A DNA stretch of 64,000 nucleotides from Undibacterium sp. YM2 (GCF_009937975.1 NZ_AP018441.1:124001-188000); one strand, 5' to 3'; counted from the first letter of the stretch, positions 46,876 through 56,602 are shown. Made by a program: numbers and translations. Notes: generated from the letters alone by a model not told the origin.

Positions 46876-47613
46876 TCAGGATAATGTTTGCAATAACTGC
46901 GCAGCTTTCACAGCCTGTGGCGCATTGTTCTTGACTATCTCATTCAGGTATTTCTTCGCTTCTTCAGCCTGGTTTTTTTCTGCTGCCAGAGTCGCCGCAC
47001 GCATCCACACCGCACCACGGAAATTCACATCAGTCTGGGCAAACTGCTGCGCATCGATAACATCTTTCAGCAATTGCTCACCCTTGTCGTGACGGTTCAT
47101 TATTTTTGGAACGGCCAGATAAGTGCTGGCAGCGACGAAGCGCACTTCCAGTGCCACAGGCACGCTGCCATGCATGGCAGGGCTATTGTCTGCCAGTTGC
47201 AAAGCCTGTTCTACCATCGCCGTGCCATCTTCCAGTGCGGTGGTTTTTTCAGCTTTGGCGAATTTGTCGAGTGAAAACTTGGCAGTTGCTGCACCGGCAT
47301 AAGACATCAGCAAAGGATTACCTGGTTCTTGTTTGAGCAAATTGCTGAAGGTATTTGCTGCTTGCTGGTTAGCTGTTCTGCTGGCATCTATTTCAGCCTG
47401 GGCCAGTGAATTAATGTAGTCCTGATTCAACCATGCAGTCACAGCATTGGCGACATATTGTTCCTGGCTGATGGCCGGTGTACTGACCAGTTGTTTGACG
47501 GCAGTCTTGAATTCAGTTTCCGAAAATGCCATGGCATTGCTGGCAGCAAGAGTGGCGATACCGGCGGCAAGCAAAACGGTTTTGATGGTAGTTGTAGTAA
47601 AGAGGTTTTTCAT
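46876..47613 (-). CDS. exported TPR-like hypothetical protein
   Basis: Exported protein of 245 residues with a signal peptide ending near SNAMAF. The mature part is almost entirely helical and Ala/Gln/Asn-rich. It has a loose tetratricopeptide-like pattern (NTFSNLLKQEPGNPLLMSYA near residue 87, RGAVWMRAATLAAEKNQAEE near 200). Such a fold would serve protein-protein contact in the periplasm. The gene is monocistronic; no known family is assigned. Confidence 0.75.
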   Translation of the reverse strand: MKNLFTTTTIKTVLLAAGIATLAASNAMAFSETEFKTAVKQLVSTPAISQEQYVANAVTAWLNQDYINSLAQAEIDASRTANQQAANTFSNLLKQEPGNPLLMSYAGAATAKFSLDKFAKAEKTTALEDGTAMVEQALQLADNSPAMHGSVPVALEVRFVAASTYLAVPKIMNRHDKGEQLLKDVIDAQQFAQTDVNFRGAVWMRAATLAAEKNQAEEAKKYLNEIVKNNAPQAVKAAQLLQTLS

Positions 47614-47978
47614 GATGGACTCCAGTAAATTATTCAGTAAGTTAATAAGCTGTGTTTGTGTGTTGTTCGGTACGGCAATGTCAGATTAAGGGCTGGTCGC
47701 GCAAGTCACCACCGGTATGAGATCAGTGGCAGGAATCTGGTGTGAAGACTGAAAAAACTGGCGTGAAATGAGTTCTGGCAAAACAGGAAATTTCTGTCTA
47801 TGGTGTATGAAGGCTCCGGGAGAGCCTGCAGAGAGGCAATTCCGCAACAGTATGATGTCGGTTTGATAAGTGAAACTGGCTTAGAAAGGCAACTGAAAGC
47901 TTGCACTCCTTAGCATGTGAACCGACCACATGACACGCATGTTGTCTGCAAAACAAAAATTTCTATAGGAGAACACCG
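47614..47978. other. intergenic region before porin gene
   Basis: About 365 bases between divergent genes for the exported repeat protein and the porin. It contains a short inverted repeat CATGTG...CACATG at 47914-47932 and the porin ribosome binding site (AGGAG just before 47979). No confident promoter motif or gene is seen. Confidence 0.4.
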
Positions 47979-49028
47979 ATGAAGAAGTTACTCGGCGCGG
48001 CCACGCTGGCATGCATGGCGACAGCAGCACATGCGCAAACCAGCGTCACCATCTACGGCCTCATTGATGCCAATATCACGTACAACAACAATGCGAATGC
48101 CAATAAGGACAGCCAGTTCAAGCTCAATAGCGGCGGCATGAATACCTCACGCTTTGGCTTGCGCGGCAGTGAAGACCTGGGTGGCGGTTTGAAAGCCATT
48201 ATGCAACTCGAAGGCGGTGTCTTGCTCGATACCGGTGCGTCTGATGGTGACATCTTTGGCCGTCAGGCCAATGTCGGCCTGCAAGGTGATTTTGGCCGCA
48301 TCATTGCTGGCCGTTCTTACAGCACCACCTATGATTTCATCCTGCCGTTCGACCCTATGGGTTATGCGCCGCAATATTCCTGGGCAACTTCTGCCGGTGC
48401 CACTGGCAATCGTAAAGATGGCATGCTGACTGGTGTATCCAATCTCTTGAAATACCAGTATGACGGCAAGGGCTACAAACTCGGTGCAACTTATGGCTTT
48501 GGTGAAGTGGCAGGCAATACCTCAGGCAATGCCAAATACATCGTTGCGGCCAGCGCGTTCGATGGCCCGTGGGCAGCTGTCATCACCTATGAGCAAAATA
48601 ATAGTGCACCGATAGCCAACGGCACTTATGACCAGGCCAAGGTATTGCACCTGGGTGGGTCTTATGATTTTGGTCCCGCCAAAGTGTTTGCCGGCTACCG
48701 CAATTTCAAAAAGACCCTGGCCACAGGCGCTGCAGATCAGCGTAGTGACACACTGTGGCTGGGTGCCAATTATGCAGTGGCACCTTCCTGGACTCTGACG
48801 GGCGTCTACTACTATCAGGACATCAAGAATGTCGCATCAGGTGCAGATGCTGATCCAGGCATGCTGGTGCTGCGCGCCAAGTATGCGATGTCGAAACGCA
48901 CTGATATCTATATCGCCACAGGCTATGCCAAGGCCAGCAATAACAAGCTGACTGGCGTATCGCGTGACGATGCAGGTTTTGCATCGAACCAGACATCGGC
49001 GACAGTTGGTATCCAACACCGCTTTTAA
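47979..49028 (+). CDS. trimeric outer-membrane porin, Burkholderiales type
   Basis: Outer-membrane general porin of 349 residues, Gram-negative porin family. The signal peptide MKKLLGAATLACMATAAHAQ is followed by the typical start TSVTIYGLIDANITYNNN, then FGLRGSEDLGGGLKAIMQLE and RQANVGLQGDFGRIIAGRSY. It ends in the family signature TSATVGIQHRF with terminal Phe. The pore admits small hydrophilic solutes. A bidirectional terminator follows at 49049. Confidence 0.95.
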   Translation: MKKLLGAATLACMATAAHAQTSVTIYGLIDANITYNNNANANKDSQFKLNSGGMNTSRFGLRGSEDLGGGLKAIMQLEGGVLLDTGASDGDIFGRQANVGLQGDFGRIIAGRSYSTTYDFILPFDPMGYAPQYSWATSAGATGNRKDGMLTGVSNLLKYQYDGKGYKLGATYGFGEVAGNTSGNAKYIVAASAFDGPWAAVITYEQNNSAPIANGTYDQAKVLHLGGSYDFGPAKVFAGYRNFKKTLATGAADQRSDTLWLGANYAVAPSWTLTGVYYYQDIKNVASGADADPGMLVLRAKYAMSKRTDIYIATGYAKASNNKLTGVSRDDAGFASNQTSATVGIQHRF

Positions 49029-49048
49029 TCGTATGGCGCTATAAAATC

Positions 49049-49083
49049 AAAAGCCCTGAACTGCCAGACAGTTCAGGGCTTTT
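49049..49083. terminator. bidirectional terminator
   Basis: Perfect 15-base arms, AAAAGCCCTGAACTG and its complement, around loop CCAGA, with A and T ends usable in both directions. It separates the porin gene (+) from the SDR gene (-). Confidence 0.9.
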
Positions 49084-49102
49084 GTGTCTCGATGTGGTTG
49101 CT

Positions 49103-49921
49103 TCAATGCGGCCTGACTTCTTTCTTCAAAGCCGCCATCGCCATCTTCTCAACCAGACCAGGTGCAATCAGTTTCAGCCAGCGCCCCAACTTGCCCTTGA
49201 AGCTCATGACGACGTCACGGTCACCACGTTCATAGCCACGTATGATGAGTGAGGCACATTCTTCTATCGACATCGCGTCGTCTTCTTTCAAACCGCTCTT
49301 GCCCGCTGCTTCTCCAGCCGCGTTATAACCGTGATAGCGTATCTGGGTAGCCACTACGCCAGGGTAGGCCACGGTCACCCTGACGCCAGCGTCTTTCAGT
49401 TCTGAACGCAGGCTCTCAAAAAAACCACCCATGGCAAACTTGCTGGCACTGTACGCAGTGCGGCCCGGTACACCGATCAGGCCAGCCAGTGAAGATACCG
49501 CGACTATGGTACCGCGTGATTTTTTGAGATGGGGCAGGGCAGCATGCGTGCACCAGACACTGCCCCAGAAATTGATGCGCATGAGCTCCTGATACCAGCC
49601 CAGGTTATCCACTTCCTCGAGCAGGGCCTGGGCAGACTTGCCCGCATTATTGATGAGCACATCGATACTGCCAAACTGCTCTACCGCTACCTCTATCAGG
49701 TGGCGGCAATTGGCTTCCACACCTACATCGGCTTTTACCACATGTGACACAGCACCAAAGGCCTTGCATTCGGCGGCGACTTTCTTGAGAGCTTCTTCAT
49801 TGCGTGCCGCCAGCACTAATGCCAGACTGGGGCCATATTTTTTAGCCAGTTGACGCGCGATTTCTGCCCCTATCCCATCTGAACTGCCGGTAATGATAAC
49901 AACCTTGTGTTTTGCCTTCAT
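49103..49921 (-). CDS. SDR-family oxidoreductase
   Basis: Short-chain dehydrogenase/reductase of 272 residues. The NAD(P) motif TGSSDGIGAEIA is at the N-terminus, LINNAG near residue 89, and the catalytic YSASK near 156 with a preceding Ser. The C-terminus has a short amphipathic or hydrophobic extension (KLIAPGLVEKMAMAAL), as in membrane-associated classical SDRs. Its start overlaps the class II aldolase stop as ATGA, indicating an operon. The substrate is unknown. Confidence 0.9.
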   Translation of the reverse strand: MKAKHKVVIITGSSDGIGAEIARQLAKKYGPSLALVLAARNEEALKKVAAECKAFGAVSHVVKADVGVEANCRHLIEVAVEQFGSIDVLINNAGKSAQALLEEVDNLGWYQELMRINFWGSVWCTHAALPHLKKSRGTIVAVSSLAGLIGVPGRTAYSASKFAMGGFFESLRSELKDAGVRVTVAYPGVVATQIRYHGYNAAGEAAGKSGLKEDDAMSIEECASLIIRGYERGDRDVVMSFKGKLGRWLKLIAPGLVEKMAMAALKKEVRPH

Positions 49922-50673
49922 AGTTTATAGCTTTCATCCGTTCGATCAAGTTTGCGTATCAAGGACGGCCAGACAAAGGCACCACCCAGCCCACCAGTCT
50001 GTACGCGCATGGCTTCTGACACCCCTTTGACGATGATGGGATTCACATGGACCAGTTCACCACCAGCTTGCGCTGCCAGTTGTATCTGGCAAGTCGCTTC
50101 AAAGGTGTACATGGACAGGAAGGCATCGGCGATCGACTTGCCCGCTGTCAATAAGCCATGATTGCGCAACATCAGGAAGTTAGCCTGTCCCATGTCAGCT
50201 TGCAAGCGTGGTTTCTCATCTTCCCTGAAGGCAACGCCTTCATAGTCATGATAAGCCAGCGACGCCAGCACAAAAGTTGATTGCTGCGACAGCGGCAGCA
50301 CACCACATTTTTGTGCGCTAACCGCGACCCCTGCCCGTGTATGCGTATGCAAAACACATTGCACATCTTCACGCGCCGCATGTACGGCGCTATGGATGAC
50401 AAAGCCAGCCGGGTTCACCGGAAAAGGGGAGTCAATCACCTTGTTGCACTGCTGATCTACCTTGACCAAAGAGGAAGCCGTGATTTCATCAAACATCAAA
50501 CCATAGGGGTTGATGAGGAAATGATGCTCAGGCCCGGGTATGCGTGCACTAATATGGGTGAATACCAGGTCGCTCCAGCCATACAGAGCGACAAGGCGAT
50601 AACAGGCGGCCAGATCGACACGTAATTGCCATTCTTCTGCGCTGACCTGATCTTTGACTGAACGTATTTCCAT
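49918..50673 (-). CDS. class II aldolase/adducin-family protein
   Basis: Zinc-dependent class II aldolase/adducin-domain protein of 251 residues. It has LAACYRLVALYGWSDLVFTH at the start, HSAVHAAREDVQCVLHTHTR with the metal His residues near 100, and LMLRNHGLLTAGKSI with another His near 170. Members include fuculose-phosphate aldolase, but this adducin-like branch often lacks a known substrate. It is translationally coupled with the SDR gene and lies 40 bases after the HD-domain gene, all on the minus strand. Confidence 0.9.
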   Translation of the reverse strand: MEIRSVKDQVSAEEWQLRVDLAACYRLVALYGWSDLVFTHISARIPGPEHHFLINPYGLMFDEITASSLVKVDQQCNKVIDSPFPVNPAGFVIHSAVHAAREDVQCVLHTHTRAGVAVSAQKCGVLPLSQQSTFVLASLAYHDYEGVAFREDEKPRLQADMGQANFLMLRNHGLLTAGKSIADAFLSMYTFEATCQIQLAAQAGGELVHVNPIIVKGVSEAMRVQTGGLGGAFVWPSLIRKLDRTDESYKL

Positions 50674-50713
50674 GATGTCTCCGGTGTTGTTTTTTTGTGA
50701 CTCGGGTTTGTGT

Positions 50714-51304
50714 TTATTTGTCGTTGTTGCCGCTGACAGCGGTTTTGTAAATCGTATTGCGCGGCTGGCTGAACAGCTTGGTCAGCATGGGTTCAAACTC
50801 CACCAGAGGGAAAGTCTCTGCATGCGCATCGAAGGACGGGTTATCGTATAAGGCGCAAAACTCTGCCGTGCGCTCGAAATGCGGGTGGCCACGGAATTGC
50901 TCGCGCATATTCCTGTCCATGCCTATGTGGTGGAAAAAATAATTGCCCTGGAATATGCCATGGTGTTCCACCATCCACAGGTTCTCCTCACTGACAAAAG
51001 GCTTCAGGATGGCAGCCGCAATATCCGGGTGATTGAATGAGCCCAGCGTGTCACCTATGTCATGCAACAAGGCGCAGCACACATATTCATCATTACGGCC
51101 ATCGCGCAGTGCCCGTGTGGCGGTTTGCAGCGAATGGGTAAAGCGATCAACCGGGAAGCCGCCGTAGTCACCTTCCAGCAAACGCAGGTGCTGCATGACT
51201 CTGTCTGGCAAGCCCTGGGCAAAACGCCTGAACTCTCCACCTATGATTTGCCAGTCTTCCTGGGTACTGTCCTCCATGCGGACAAATTGCGCGCGATGTT
51301 GCAT
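50714..51304 (-). CDS. HD-domain protein, possible HD-oxygenase or phosphohydrolase
   Basis: Soluble HD-fold protein of 196 residues. Metal ligands appear in HSLQTATRAL, ALLHDIGD and WMVEHHGIF. The pattern with HH about 30 residues after HD is like PhnZ and MIOX-type HD oxygenases as well as HDIG phosphohydrolases. I start at 51304, preceded by AGGGAG at 7 bases; an earlier in-frame TTG at 51364 would add a hydrophobic piece without a ribosome binding site. It probably forms an operon with the aldolase and SDR genes. Confidence 0.75.
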   Translation of the reverse strand: MQHRAQFVRMEDSTQEDWQIIGGEFRRFAQGLPDRVMQHLRLLEGDYGGFPVDRFTHSLQTATRALRDGRNDEYVCCALLHDIGDTLGSFNHPDIAAAILKPFVSEENLWMVEHHGIFQGNYFFHHIGMDRNMREQFRGHPHFERTAEFCALYDNPSFDAHAETFPLVEFEPMLTKLFSQPRNTIYKTAVSGNNDK

Positions 51305-51424
51305 TTGCATACTCCCTGAGTAGATACATAGACATAACAGCCATACCTTAAACGCAGTTTTCAAGCCTAACTGTCAAATACTTTACAATTCAGCCCATCT
51401 ATTCATGCAGGCAATTATTCTTTC

Positions 51425-52114
51425 ATGGCATCACAAGCAAACCTGATGAGCATCCTGCTGGCCGACCCCTGGTTTGCCAGCCTGCCAGTGGCAGACCGCA
51501 AGACCATGTTAGCCTCTTGCGAACATTTGCGCTTGCGGCCTGGTGAAATGTTGTTTCGCCAGGGTGACCAGCCCAATGGCTTTTATGCCCTGCTCAGCGG
51601 TACGGTGAAGATGTCCACCCTTAGTGCCGAGGGGCGAGAGGCCATCCTCATCTTTCTTGATGCTGCCACCTGGTTTGGTGAAATTTCCCTGATCGATGGC
51701 GAGCCGCGTACCCATGACGCCACCGCACTCAGTGAGGTCGAGCTGCTGGTGCTGGAGCCACCAGTTTTTAACATCCTGATGCAGCGCAATTCCTTTGCCA
51801 ACGCGATTACCCGCATGCTGGCAAAGCGCATACGCCTGTTATATGGCATAGTGGAAGATGCAGGCCTGCGTTCAGTACGGGCCAGGGTGGCGCGTCGTTT
51901 GCTGTTGCTGGCTGAAGTAGCGAACCGGCAACAGGATGGTCATGCCCTGGTAACAGTTACCCAGGAGGCACTGGCCATGATGCTGGGCATGACGCGCCAG
52001 ACCCTGTCCAAGGAATTGCAGTTTTTCAGGCAACATGATCTGATCAGGCTTGCCTATGGCAGCATAGAAATCCTGTCAGAAAGCAGGCTGTCCGTATTAT
52101 GTGACAAAGAGTGA
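51425..52114 (+). CDS. Crp/Fnr-family transcriptional regulator
   Basis: Regulator of 229 residues with a cyclic-nucleotide-binding-like domain (about 15-135; RPGEMLFRQGDQPNGFYALL and WFGEISLIDGEPRTHDA) and a C-terminal winged helix (about 155-225) with VTQEALAMMLGMTRQTLSKE as recognition region. No Fnr-type N-terminal cysteine cluster is present. It lies 81 bases upstream of two tandem periplasmic binding-protein genes and may control them. Confidence 0.92.
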   Translation: MASQANLMSILLADPWFASLPVADRKTMLASCEHLRLRPGEMLFRQGDQPNGFYALLSGTVKMSTLSAEGREAILIFLDAATWFGEISLIDGEPRTHDATALSEVELLVLEPPVFNILMQRNSFANAITRMLAKRIRLLYGIVEDAGLRSVRARVARRLLLLAEVANRQQDGHALVTVTQEALAMMLGMTRQTLSKELQFFRQHDLIRLAYGSIEILSESRLSVLCDKE

Positions 52115-52194
52115 CTTTCTTGAGCGTAATCTTGCTTGCCGCAAAGCATTGTTATGCTCTATCGTGTACAGAATCGTGATCAAGGTGAGTCTTG

Positions 52195-53019
52195 ATGAGT
52201 ATGCTGACGAAGTGGCAAGTCTTGCGCGTAGTTCTGCTGTCCTTCCTGGGACTTTCTCCTTTGCACGCCCGGGCTGCCTGTTCACGTGTGATCAATGCCC
52301 CTGTTACTTCTCTGGGATACAGCGTCATCGTCAATGGTGACAGCATAGGTGGTATTTATCCCGATCTCTTCCGCAGTCTGTCTTCCAAAGAAACTTGTCA
52401 GTTCCTGTTTTCGGCTGTGCCGCGTGCCCGCCTTGAAGTATTGTTTGAAAACGGCCAGGCCGATGTCCTGTTCCCCGCCATACGTACTGCCAAACGGGAC
52501 GAGCTTGGCTACTTCATTCCCCTGATCTATACACGGGCCACACTGATATCCCTGCAATCCGCACGACCTGCCATCCATAGCCAGCAAGAATTGCTGGAAC
52601 AAAAAAACCTCAAGGTCGTGGTCGTGCGTGGATTTGATTATGGCGAAGCTTATCAGGCCATCATTGCCGAGCTGCAAAAACAGGGCAGGCTCATCGTCGA
52701 GGCTGATACCGTATCTGCAGCCAGGGTATTGAAATCAGGCGTGGCTGATTTCTCCATCATGGCACCGTATATTTTTGCCGGGGCAGTGCAGGGCGATACC
52801 AGGGTAGAAGACATCGCCGACAAACTCAGGTTTGACCCCCTGCCTGAACTACCCTGGAGCGACAGCGGTATCTACCTGTCAAAGAAAAGCCTGAGCCAGG
52901 ATGACCGCAATGCCCTGCAAGAAATGATGGAAAAGGCAGCCCGTTCAGGCATGGTCTGGAAAGGCTTTTCACGTTACTACAAACCCGAAGTGCTGAAAGA
53001 AGGCAATCGCCCGCGTTAG
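52195..53019 (+). CDS. periplasmic SBP_bac_3-like protein, paralogue 1
   Basis: Exported protein of 274 residues with a signal peptide ending near LHARAACS. The mature part resembles bacterial extracellular solute-binding family 3: GGIYPDLFRSL near residue 53, ADVLFPAIRTAKRDELGYFI near 92, and GFDYGEAYQAIIAELQ near 145. AAGGTGA precedes the ATG at 52195. No permease or ATPase gene lies nearby, so it is an orphan binding protein. It may serve as a sensory or scavenging protein. A close paralogue follows 57 bases downstream. Confidence 0.85.
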   Translation: MSMLTKWQVLRVVLLSFLGLSPLHARAACSRVINAPVTSLGYSVIVNGDSIGGIYPDLFRSLSSKETCQFLFSAVPRARLEVLFENGQADVLFPAIRTAKRDELGYFIPLIYTRATLISLQSARPAIHSQQELLEQKNLKVVVVRGFDYGEAYQAIIAELQKQGRLIVEADTVSAARVLKSGVADFSIMAPYIFAGAVQGDTRVEDIADKLRFDPLPELPWSDSGIYLSKKSLSQDDRNALQEMMEKAARSGMVWKGFSRYYKPEVLKEGNRPR

Positions 53020-53076
53020 CGTTGCAGCTCAGGTTCAAGATTATTGACAGCAAGAATATAAAGCGGACAGAGATTA

Positions 53077-53901
53077 ATGGTTTTTCAGATATACAGAACA
53101 ATATTACGCATGAGCTTGTTTGCCGCCCTGGCGGTGTCCGCTGACCAGGGCTTTGCCGCCTGTACCCGTGTAATCACTGTACCTGTCGCCTCGACAGGGC
53201 GTAGCGTCATCATCAGCGGTAAGCAAATTGATGGCATATACCCGGACCTGTTGCGCAGTCTCATGGAAAAAGAGGCCTGCAAATTTGCCCTTAGCGCCGT
53301 ACCCAGGGCAAGGATGGAACTGATGTTTGAAACCGGCAGGGCAGACCTGCTGATCCCCGCCAGCCGCACCCCCAAGCGCGATGAGCATGGCATCTTCATC
53401 CCCATGATCTATAACCGCGCAACCCTCATTTCGCTGGAGAGCAATCGCCCTGTCATCAGCTCGGTACAAGACCTGCTCGACAAAAAAGACCTCAAAGTTG
53501 CCCTGGTACGTGGCTTTGATTATGGCCCTGCTTACCAGGATTTGATCAAGGAGCTGAGCAGACAAAAACGCCTGTATCTTGATGCTGACCCATTGTCAGT
53601 CGCACGCTTGCTCAAAGCCGGCATTGCCGACATCACCATCATGGCTCCCTCCATACTTGCAGGTGCCATCATGGACGATGGGCGCGTACAAGACATGCTG
53701 GAGAAATTACGGTTTGAACCCATCCCCGAGCTGCCCTGGGGCGACAGCGGTGCCTATATTTCCAAAAAATCATTGAGCGCTGAAGACAGCCTTGCCCTCA
53801 AAGATTTGCTCGAACAGGTCGCTAAATCCGGCATGGTCTGGAAGGGTTTTCAACGTTATTACCCTGCGAATGTTTTGAAAGAAAGCATACGCCCACGCTG
53901 A
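53077..53901 (+). CDS. periplasmic SBP_bac_3-like protein, paralogue 2
   Basis: Second exported binding protein, also 274 residues, sharing well over half of its residues with the preceding gene by eye. Shared stretches include SAVPRAR, VRGFDYG, ATLISL, PELPW and SGMVWKGF. The signal peptide ends near GFAACT. The pair arose by tandem duplication and both copies seem intact. Divergence is strongest in the N-terminal signal and in the segments expected to line the ligand cleft, so the two may bind different ligands. Confidence 0.85.
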   Translation: MVFQIYRTILRMSLFAALAVSADQGFAACTRVITVPVASTGRSVIISGKQIDGIYPDLLRSLMEKEACKFALSAVPRARMELMFETGRADLLIPASRTPKRDEHGIFIPMIYNRATLISLESNRPVISSVQDLLDKKDLKVALVRGFDYGPAYQDLIKELSRQKRLYLDADPLSVARLLKAGIADITIMAPSILAGAIMDDGRVQDMLEKLRFEPIPELPWGDSGAYISKKSLSAEDSLALKDLLEQVAKSGMVWKGFQRYYPANVLKESIRPR

Positions 53902-54001
53902 ATGGGCTTGCCAAAAACCGCCCCAGCTGCGTTGCAGCTCCCGCATTCAACAAGACCTTGTACCAAAGTACTGTCTTCGTCGCTACGGTGTTTTGGGGTT
54001 T

Positions 54002-54019
54002 CAGACAACATGTTGTCTG
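54002..54019. repeat. perfect 18-base palindrome
   Basis: CAGACAACATGTTGTCTG, perfectly self-complementary, lies between the second binding-protein gene and the convergent Lrp gene. Part of it (GTTGTCTG) also occurs before the porin gene near 47942. The function is unknown; it may be a regulator site or part of a transcript-end structure. Confidence 0.4.
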
Positions 54020-54030
54020 CCAACGTAACG

Positions 54031-54052
54031 AACCTCCCTTGCAAGGGAGGTT
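54031..54052. terminator. palindromic terminator-like hairpin
   Basis: A perfect 22-base palindrome with arms AACCTCCCTTG and CAAGGGAGGTT, folding as a compact hairpin with a short T-run after it. It lies between convergent genes and may end transcripts from both sides. Confidence 0.6.
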
Positions 54053-54097
54053 TCCTAAAGCGATAGCCTTGCTGGGACGATTTTTGGCAAGCCCTTC

Positions 54098-54568
54098 TTA
54101 CAATGCGATAGCTGTTTCAAACTTGCTGCGCAAGATAGAAAAAAAACTACGCACATTACGCACATTCGCATGGGTCGCAAACAGCCTGTGCGCCAGCGCA
54201 TGATAAGCCGCCATGTCTGCCACCTGTATCACCAGCACAAAATCCGGCCCTTGCGAGACGCGGTAACATTGCTGCACCGCCCCTTCCTGCGCCACCAGTT
54301 GCTCAAATTCCACCAGCTTCTCCGTCGCCTGATGATCAAGCGTGATTTCGACGATGGCAGTCAGGCCCGCTCCCAGCTTTCCGGCATCCAGTAGCGCCAC
54401 CTGGCGGCTGATGATGCCCTCATCCGTCAGCCGCTTCACGCGGCGCAGGCAGGTGGGTGCAGACGCATGCACCCGCAAGGCCAGCTCATGATTGGTTAGC
54501 GAGGCATCTTTTTGCAATTGTTGCAAAATGCGTTTATCCAGTTCATCGAGCTCATTGATAGTTAGCAT
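54098..54568 (-). CDS. Lrp/AsnC-family regulator
   Basis: Transcriptional regulator of 156 residues. The N-terminal helix-turn-helix is clear: LDELDKRILQQLQKDASLTN then LALRVHASAPTCLRRVKRL. The C-terminal RAM/ACT-like domain (about 70-150) binds amino acids, with VSQGPDFVLVIQVADMAAYH. It is divergent from glmS across a 155-base AT-rich gap. Local or amino-acid-related control is expected. No direct evidence links it to glmS. Confidence 0.92.
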   Translation of the reverse strand: MLTINELDELDKRILQQLQKDASLTNHELALRVHASAPTCLRRVKRLTDEGIISRQVALLDAGKLGAGLTAIVEITLDHQATEKLVEFEQLVAQEGAVQQCYRVSQGPDFVLVIQVADMAAYHALAHRLFATHANVRNVRSFFSILRSKFETAIAL

Positions 54569-54723
54569 GTGATTGATAATTCCAAATTTTCTTATATATT
54601 GAAATAATAGTTCAAATAGAAAATTGATGTTCTATAAATTTCAACAATAGATTAATTTTGAAAGAAAATATCAAGCCATCTGCTTTAGCATGAACACATA
54701 TTCATTCTTTATCAGAGGTCACC

Positions 54724-56541
54724 ATGTGCGGTATCGTCGGCGCAGTTGCTCAACGCAATATCACCCCAGTCTTGCTCGAAGGCTTGAAGCGGCTTGAATA
54801 CCGTGGCTATGACTCATGCGGCGTCGCCCTGCATGTCGATGGCCACTTGCAACGCTCACGCAGTACATCCCGCGTGGCAGACCTGCAGGCACAGATAGAC
54901 CAGTCCGGCCTTGCTGGCTTTACCGGCATCGCCCACACCCGCTGGGCCACGCACGGCGCACCATCATCATCAAATGCCCACCCGCATTTCTCGCGTGAGC
55001 GCATCGCTCTCGTGCACAACGGCATCATAGAAAACCATGAAGAACTGCGCGCAGAACTGACACAGGCTGGCTATGTGTTTGAAAGCCAGACCGACACCGA
55101 AGTCATCGCCCATCTCATCGATCACCTCTACAGCGGCGATCTGTTCGAGACCGTGCAAATCGCCATCAAGCGCCTGACCGGTGCATTTGCGATTGCCGTC
55201 TTCTGCCGTGATGAACCGCACCGTGTCGTTGGTGCCCGCCAGGGTTCTCCACTCATCGTCGGCGTTGGCCAGGGTGAAAACTTCCTCGCATCCGACGCCA
55301 TGGCACTGGCAGGCACTACCGACCAGATCATCTATCTCGAAGAAGGTGACGTGGTAGACCTGCAACTGCAAAAAGTATGGATAGTCGATAGCGAAGGCAA
55401 ATCAGTCCAGCGCGAAGTGAAAACCGTACACGCCCACAGCGGCGCCGCTGAGCTCGGCCCTTACCGCCACTACATGCAAAAAGAAATCTTCGAGCAGCCA
55501 CGTGCGATTGCCGACACGCTCGAAGGCGTCATCAGCATCATGCCCGAGTTGTTTGGTGACGGTGCCTACAAAGTCTTCAAGCAGATAGACTCAGTCCTGA
55601 TACTCGCCTGCGGCACCAGTTATTACGCTGGCCTGACGGCCAAATACTGGATAGAAGCAATCGCCAAAATCCCCGTCAATGTAGAAATCGCCAGCGAATA
55701 CCGCTACCGCGAAAGCGTGCCCAACCCCAATTCACTGGTCGTCACGATCTCGCAAAGTGGCGAGACCGCAGACACCCTGGCCGCACTAAAACATGCACGC
55801 AGCCTGGGCATGCTGCACACCCTCACCGTCTGCAATGTCGCCACCAGCGCCATGGTGCGTGAGTGCGCCTTGTCATACATTACCCATGCCGGTGTAGAAG
55901 TCGGCGTCGCTTCCACCAAGGCTTTCACCACACAACTGGCAGCACTCTTCCTGCTGGCACTGTCACTGGCCCAAAGCAAAGGCCGCCTAACCGAGACAGA
56001 TGAAGCAGAACATATTCGTGCCCTGCGCCACCTGCCCGTCGCCATCAGCGCCGTGCTGGCGCTGGAACCGCAAATCATCTCCTGGGCAGAAGAATTCGCC
56101 CGCAAGGAAAACGCACTCTTCCTCGGTCGCGGCCTGCATTACCCCATCGCCCTCGAAGGGGCATTAAAACTCAAAGAGATTTCCTATATCCACGCCGAAG
56201 CCTATCCAGCTGGTGAACTCAAACACGGCCCCCTGGCCCTGGTCACCAAGGAGATGCCGGTAGTAACAGTCGCCCCCAACGACACCCTGATAGAAAAACT
56301 CAAGTCCAACATGCAAGAAGTCCGCGCCCGAGGCGGCGAAATCTACGTCTTCGCCGACGCCGACTCCCGCATCACCTCCAGCGAAGGCGTACATGTCATC
56401 CGCCTGCCAGAACACTACGGCCAACTGTCCCCCATACTGCACGTAGTGCCACTGCAATTGCTGGCCTACCACACCGCACTTGCGCGGGGGACGGATGTTG
56501 ACAAGCCACGCAACCTGGCAAAGAGTGTGACAGTTGAATAG
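54724..56541 (+). CDS. glmS: glutamine:fructose-6-phosphate aminotransferase (isomerizing)
   Basis: GlmS, 605 residues, makes glucosamine-6-phosphate from fructose-6-phosphate and glutamine, the first step towards UDP-GlcNAc. The mature protein starts with the catalytic Cys2 in [20 protein letters not shown]. The class II glutaminase domain has HTRWATHG and [12 protein letters not shown], and two SIS domains follow with [19 protein letters not shown] and [20 protein letters not shown]. It ends in the usual [11 protein letters not shown]. The 5' region shows no glmS ribozyme or other recognisable riboswitch. Confidence 0.97.
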   Translation: MCGIVGAVAQRNITPVLLEGLKRLEYRGYDSCGVALHVDGHLQRSRSTSRVADLQAQIDQSGLAGFTGIAHTRWATHGAPSSSNAHPHFSRERIALVHNGIIENHEELRAELTQAGYVFESQTDTEVIAHLIDHLYSGDLFETVQIAIKRLTGAFAIAVFCRDEPHRVVGARQGSPLIVGVGQGENFLASDAMALAGTTDQIIYLEEGDVVDLQLQKVWIVDSEGKSVQREVKTVHAHSGAAELGPYRHYMQKEIFEQPRAIADTLEGVISIMPELFGDGAYKVFKQIDSVLILACGTSYYAGLTAKYWIEAIAKIPVNVEIASEYRYRESVPNPNSLVVTISQSGETADTLAALKHARSLGMLHTLTVCNVATSAMVRECALSYITHAGVEVGVASTKAFTTQLAALFLLALSLAQSKGRLTETDEAEHIRALRHLPVAISAVLALEPQIISWAEEFARKENALFLGRGLHYPIALEGALKLKEISYIHAEAYPAGELKHGPLALVTKEMPVVTVAPNDTLIEKLKSNMQEVRARGGEIYVFADADSRITSSEGVHVIRLPEHYGQLSPILHVVPLQLLAYHTALARGTDVDKPRNLAKSVTVE

Positions 56542-56602
56542 GGCAGGACATTGAGTTACATTGCCACGATCACCAGGCCCCCATTTTTGGAGAAAGCAGA
56601 TC

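Noticed and set aside
54569..54723. possible glmS ribozyme or riboswitch before glmS
   Set aside because: The leader is short and AT-rich and shows no conserved ribozyme or riboswitch core; glmS ribozymes are not expected in betaproteobacteria.
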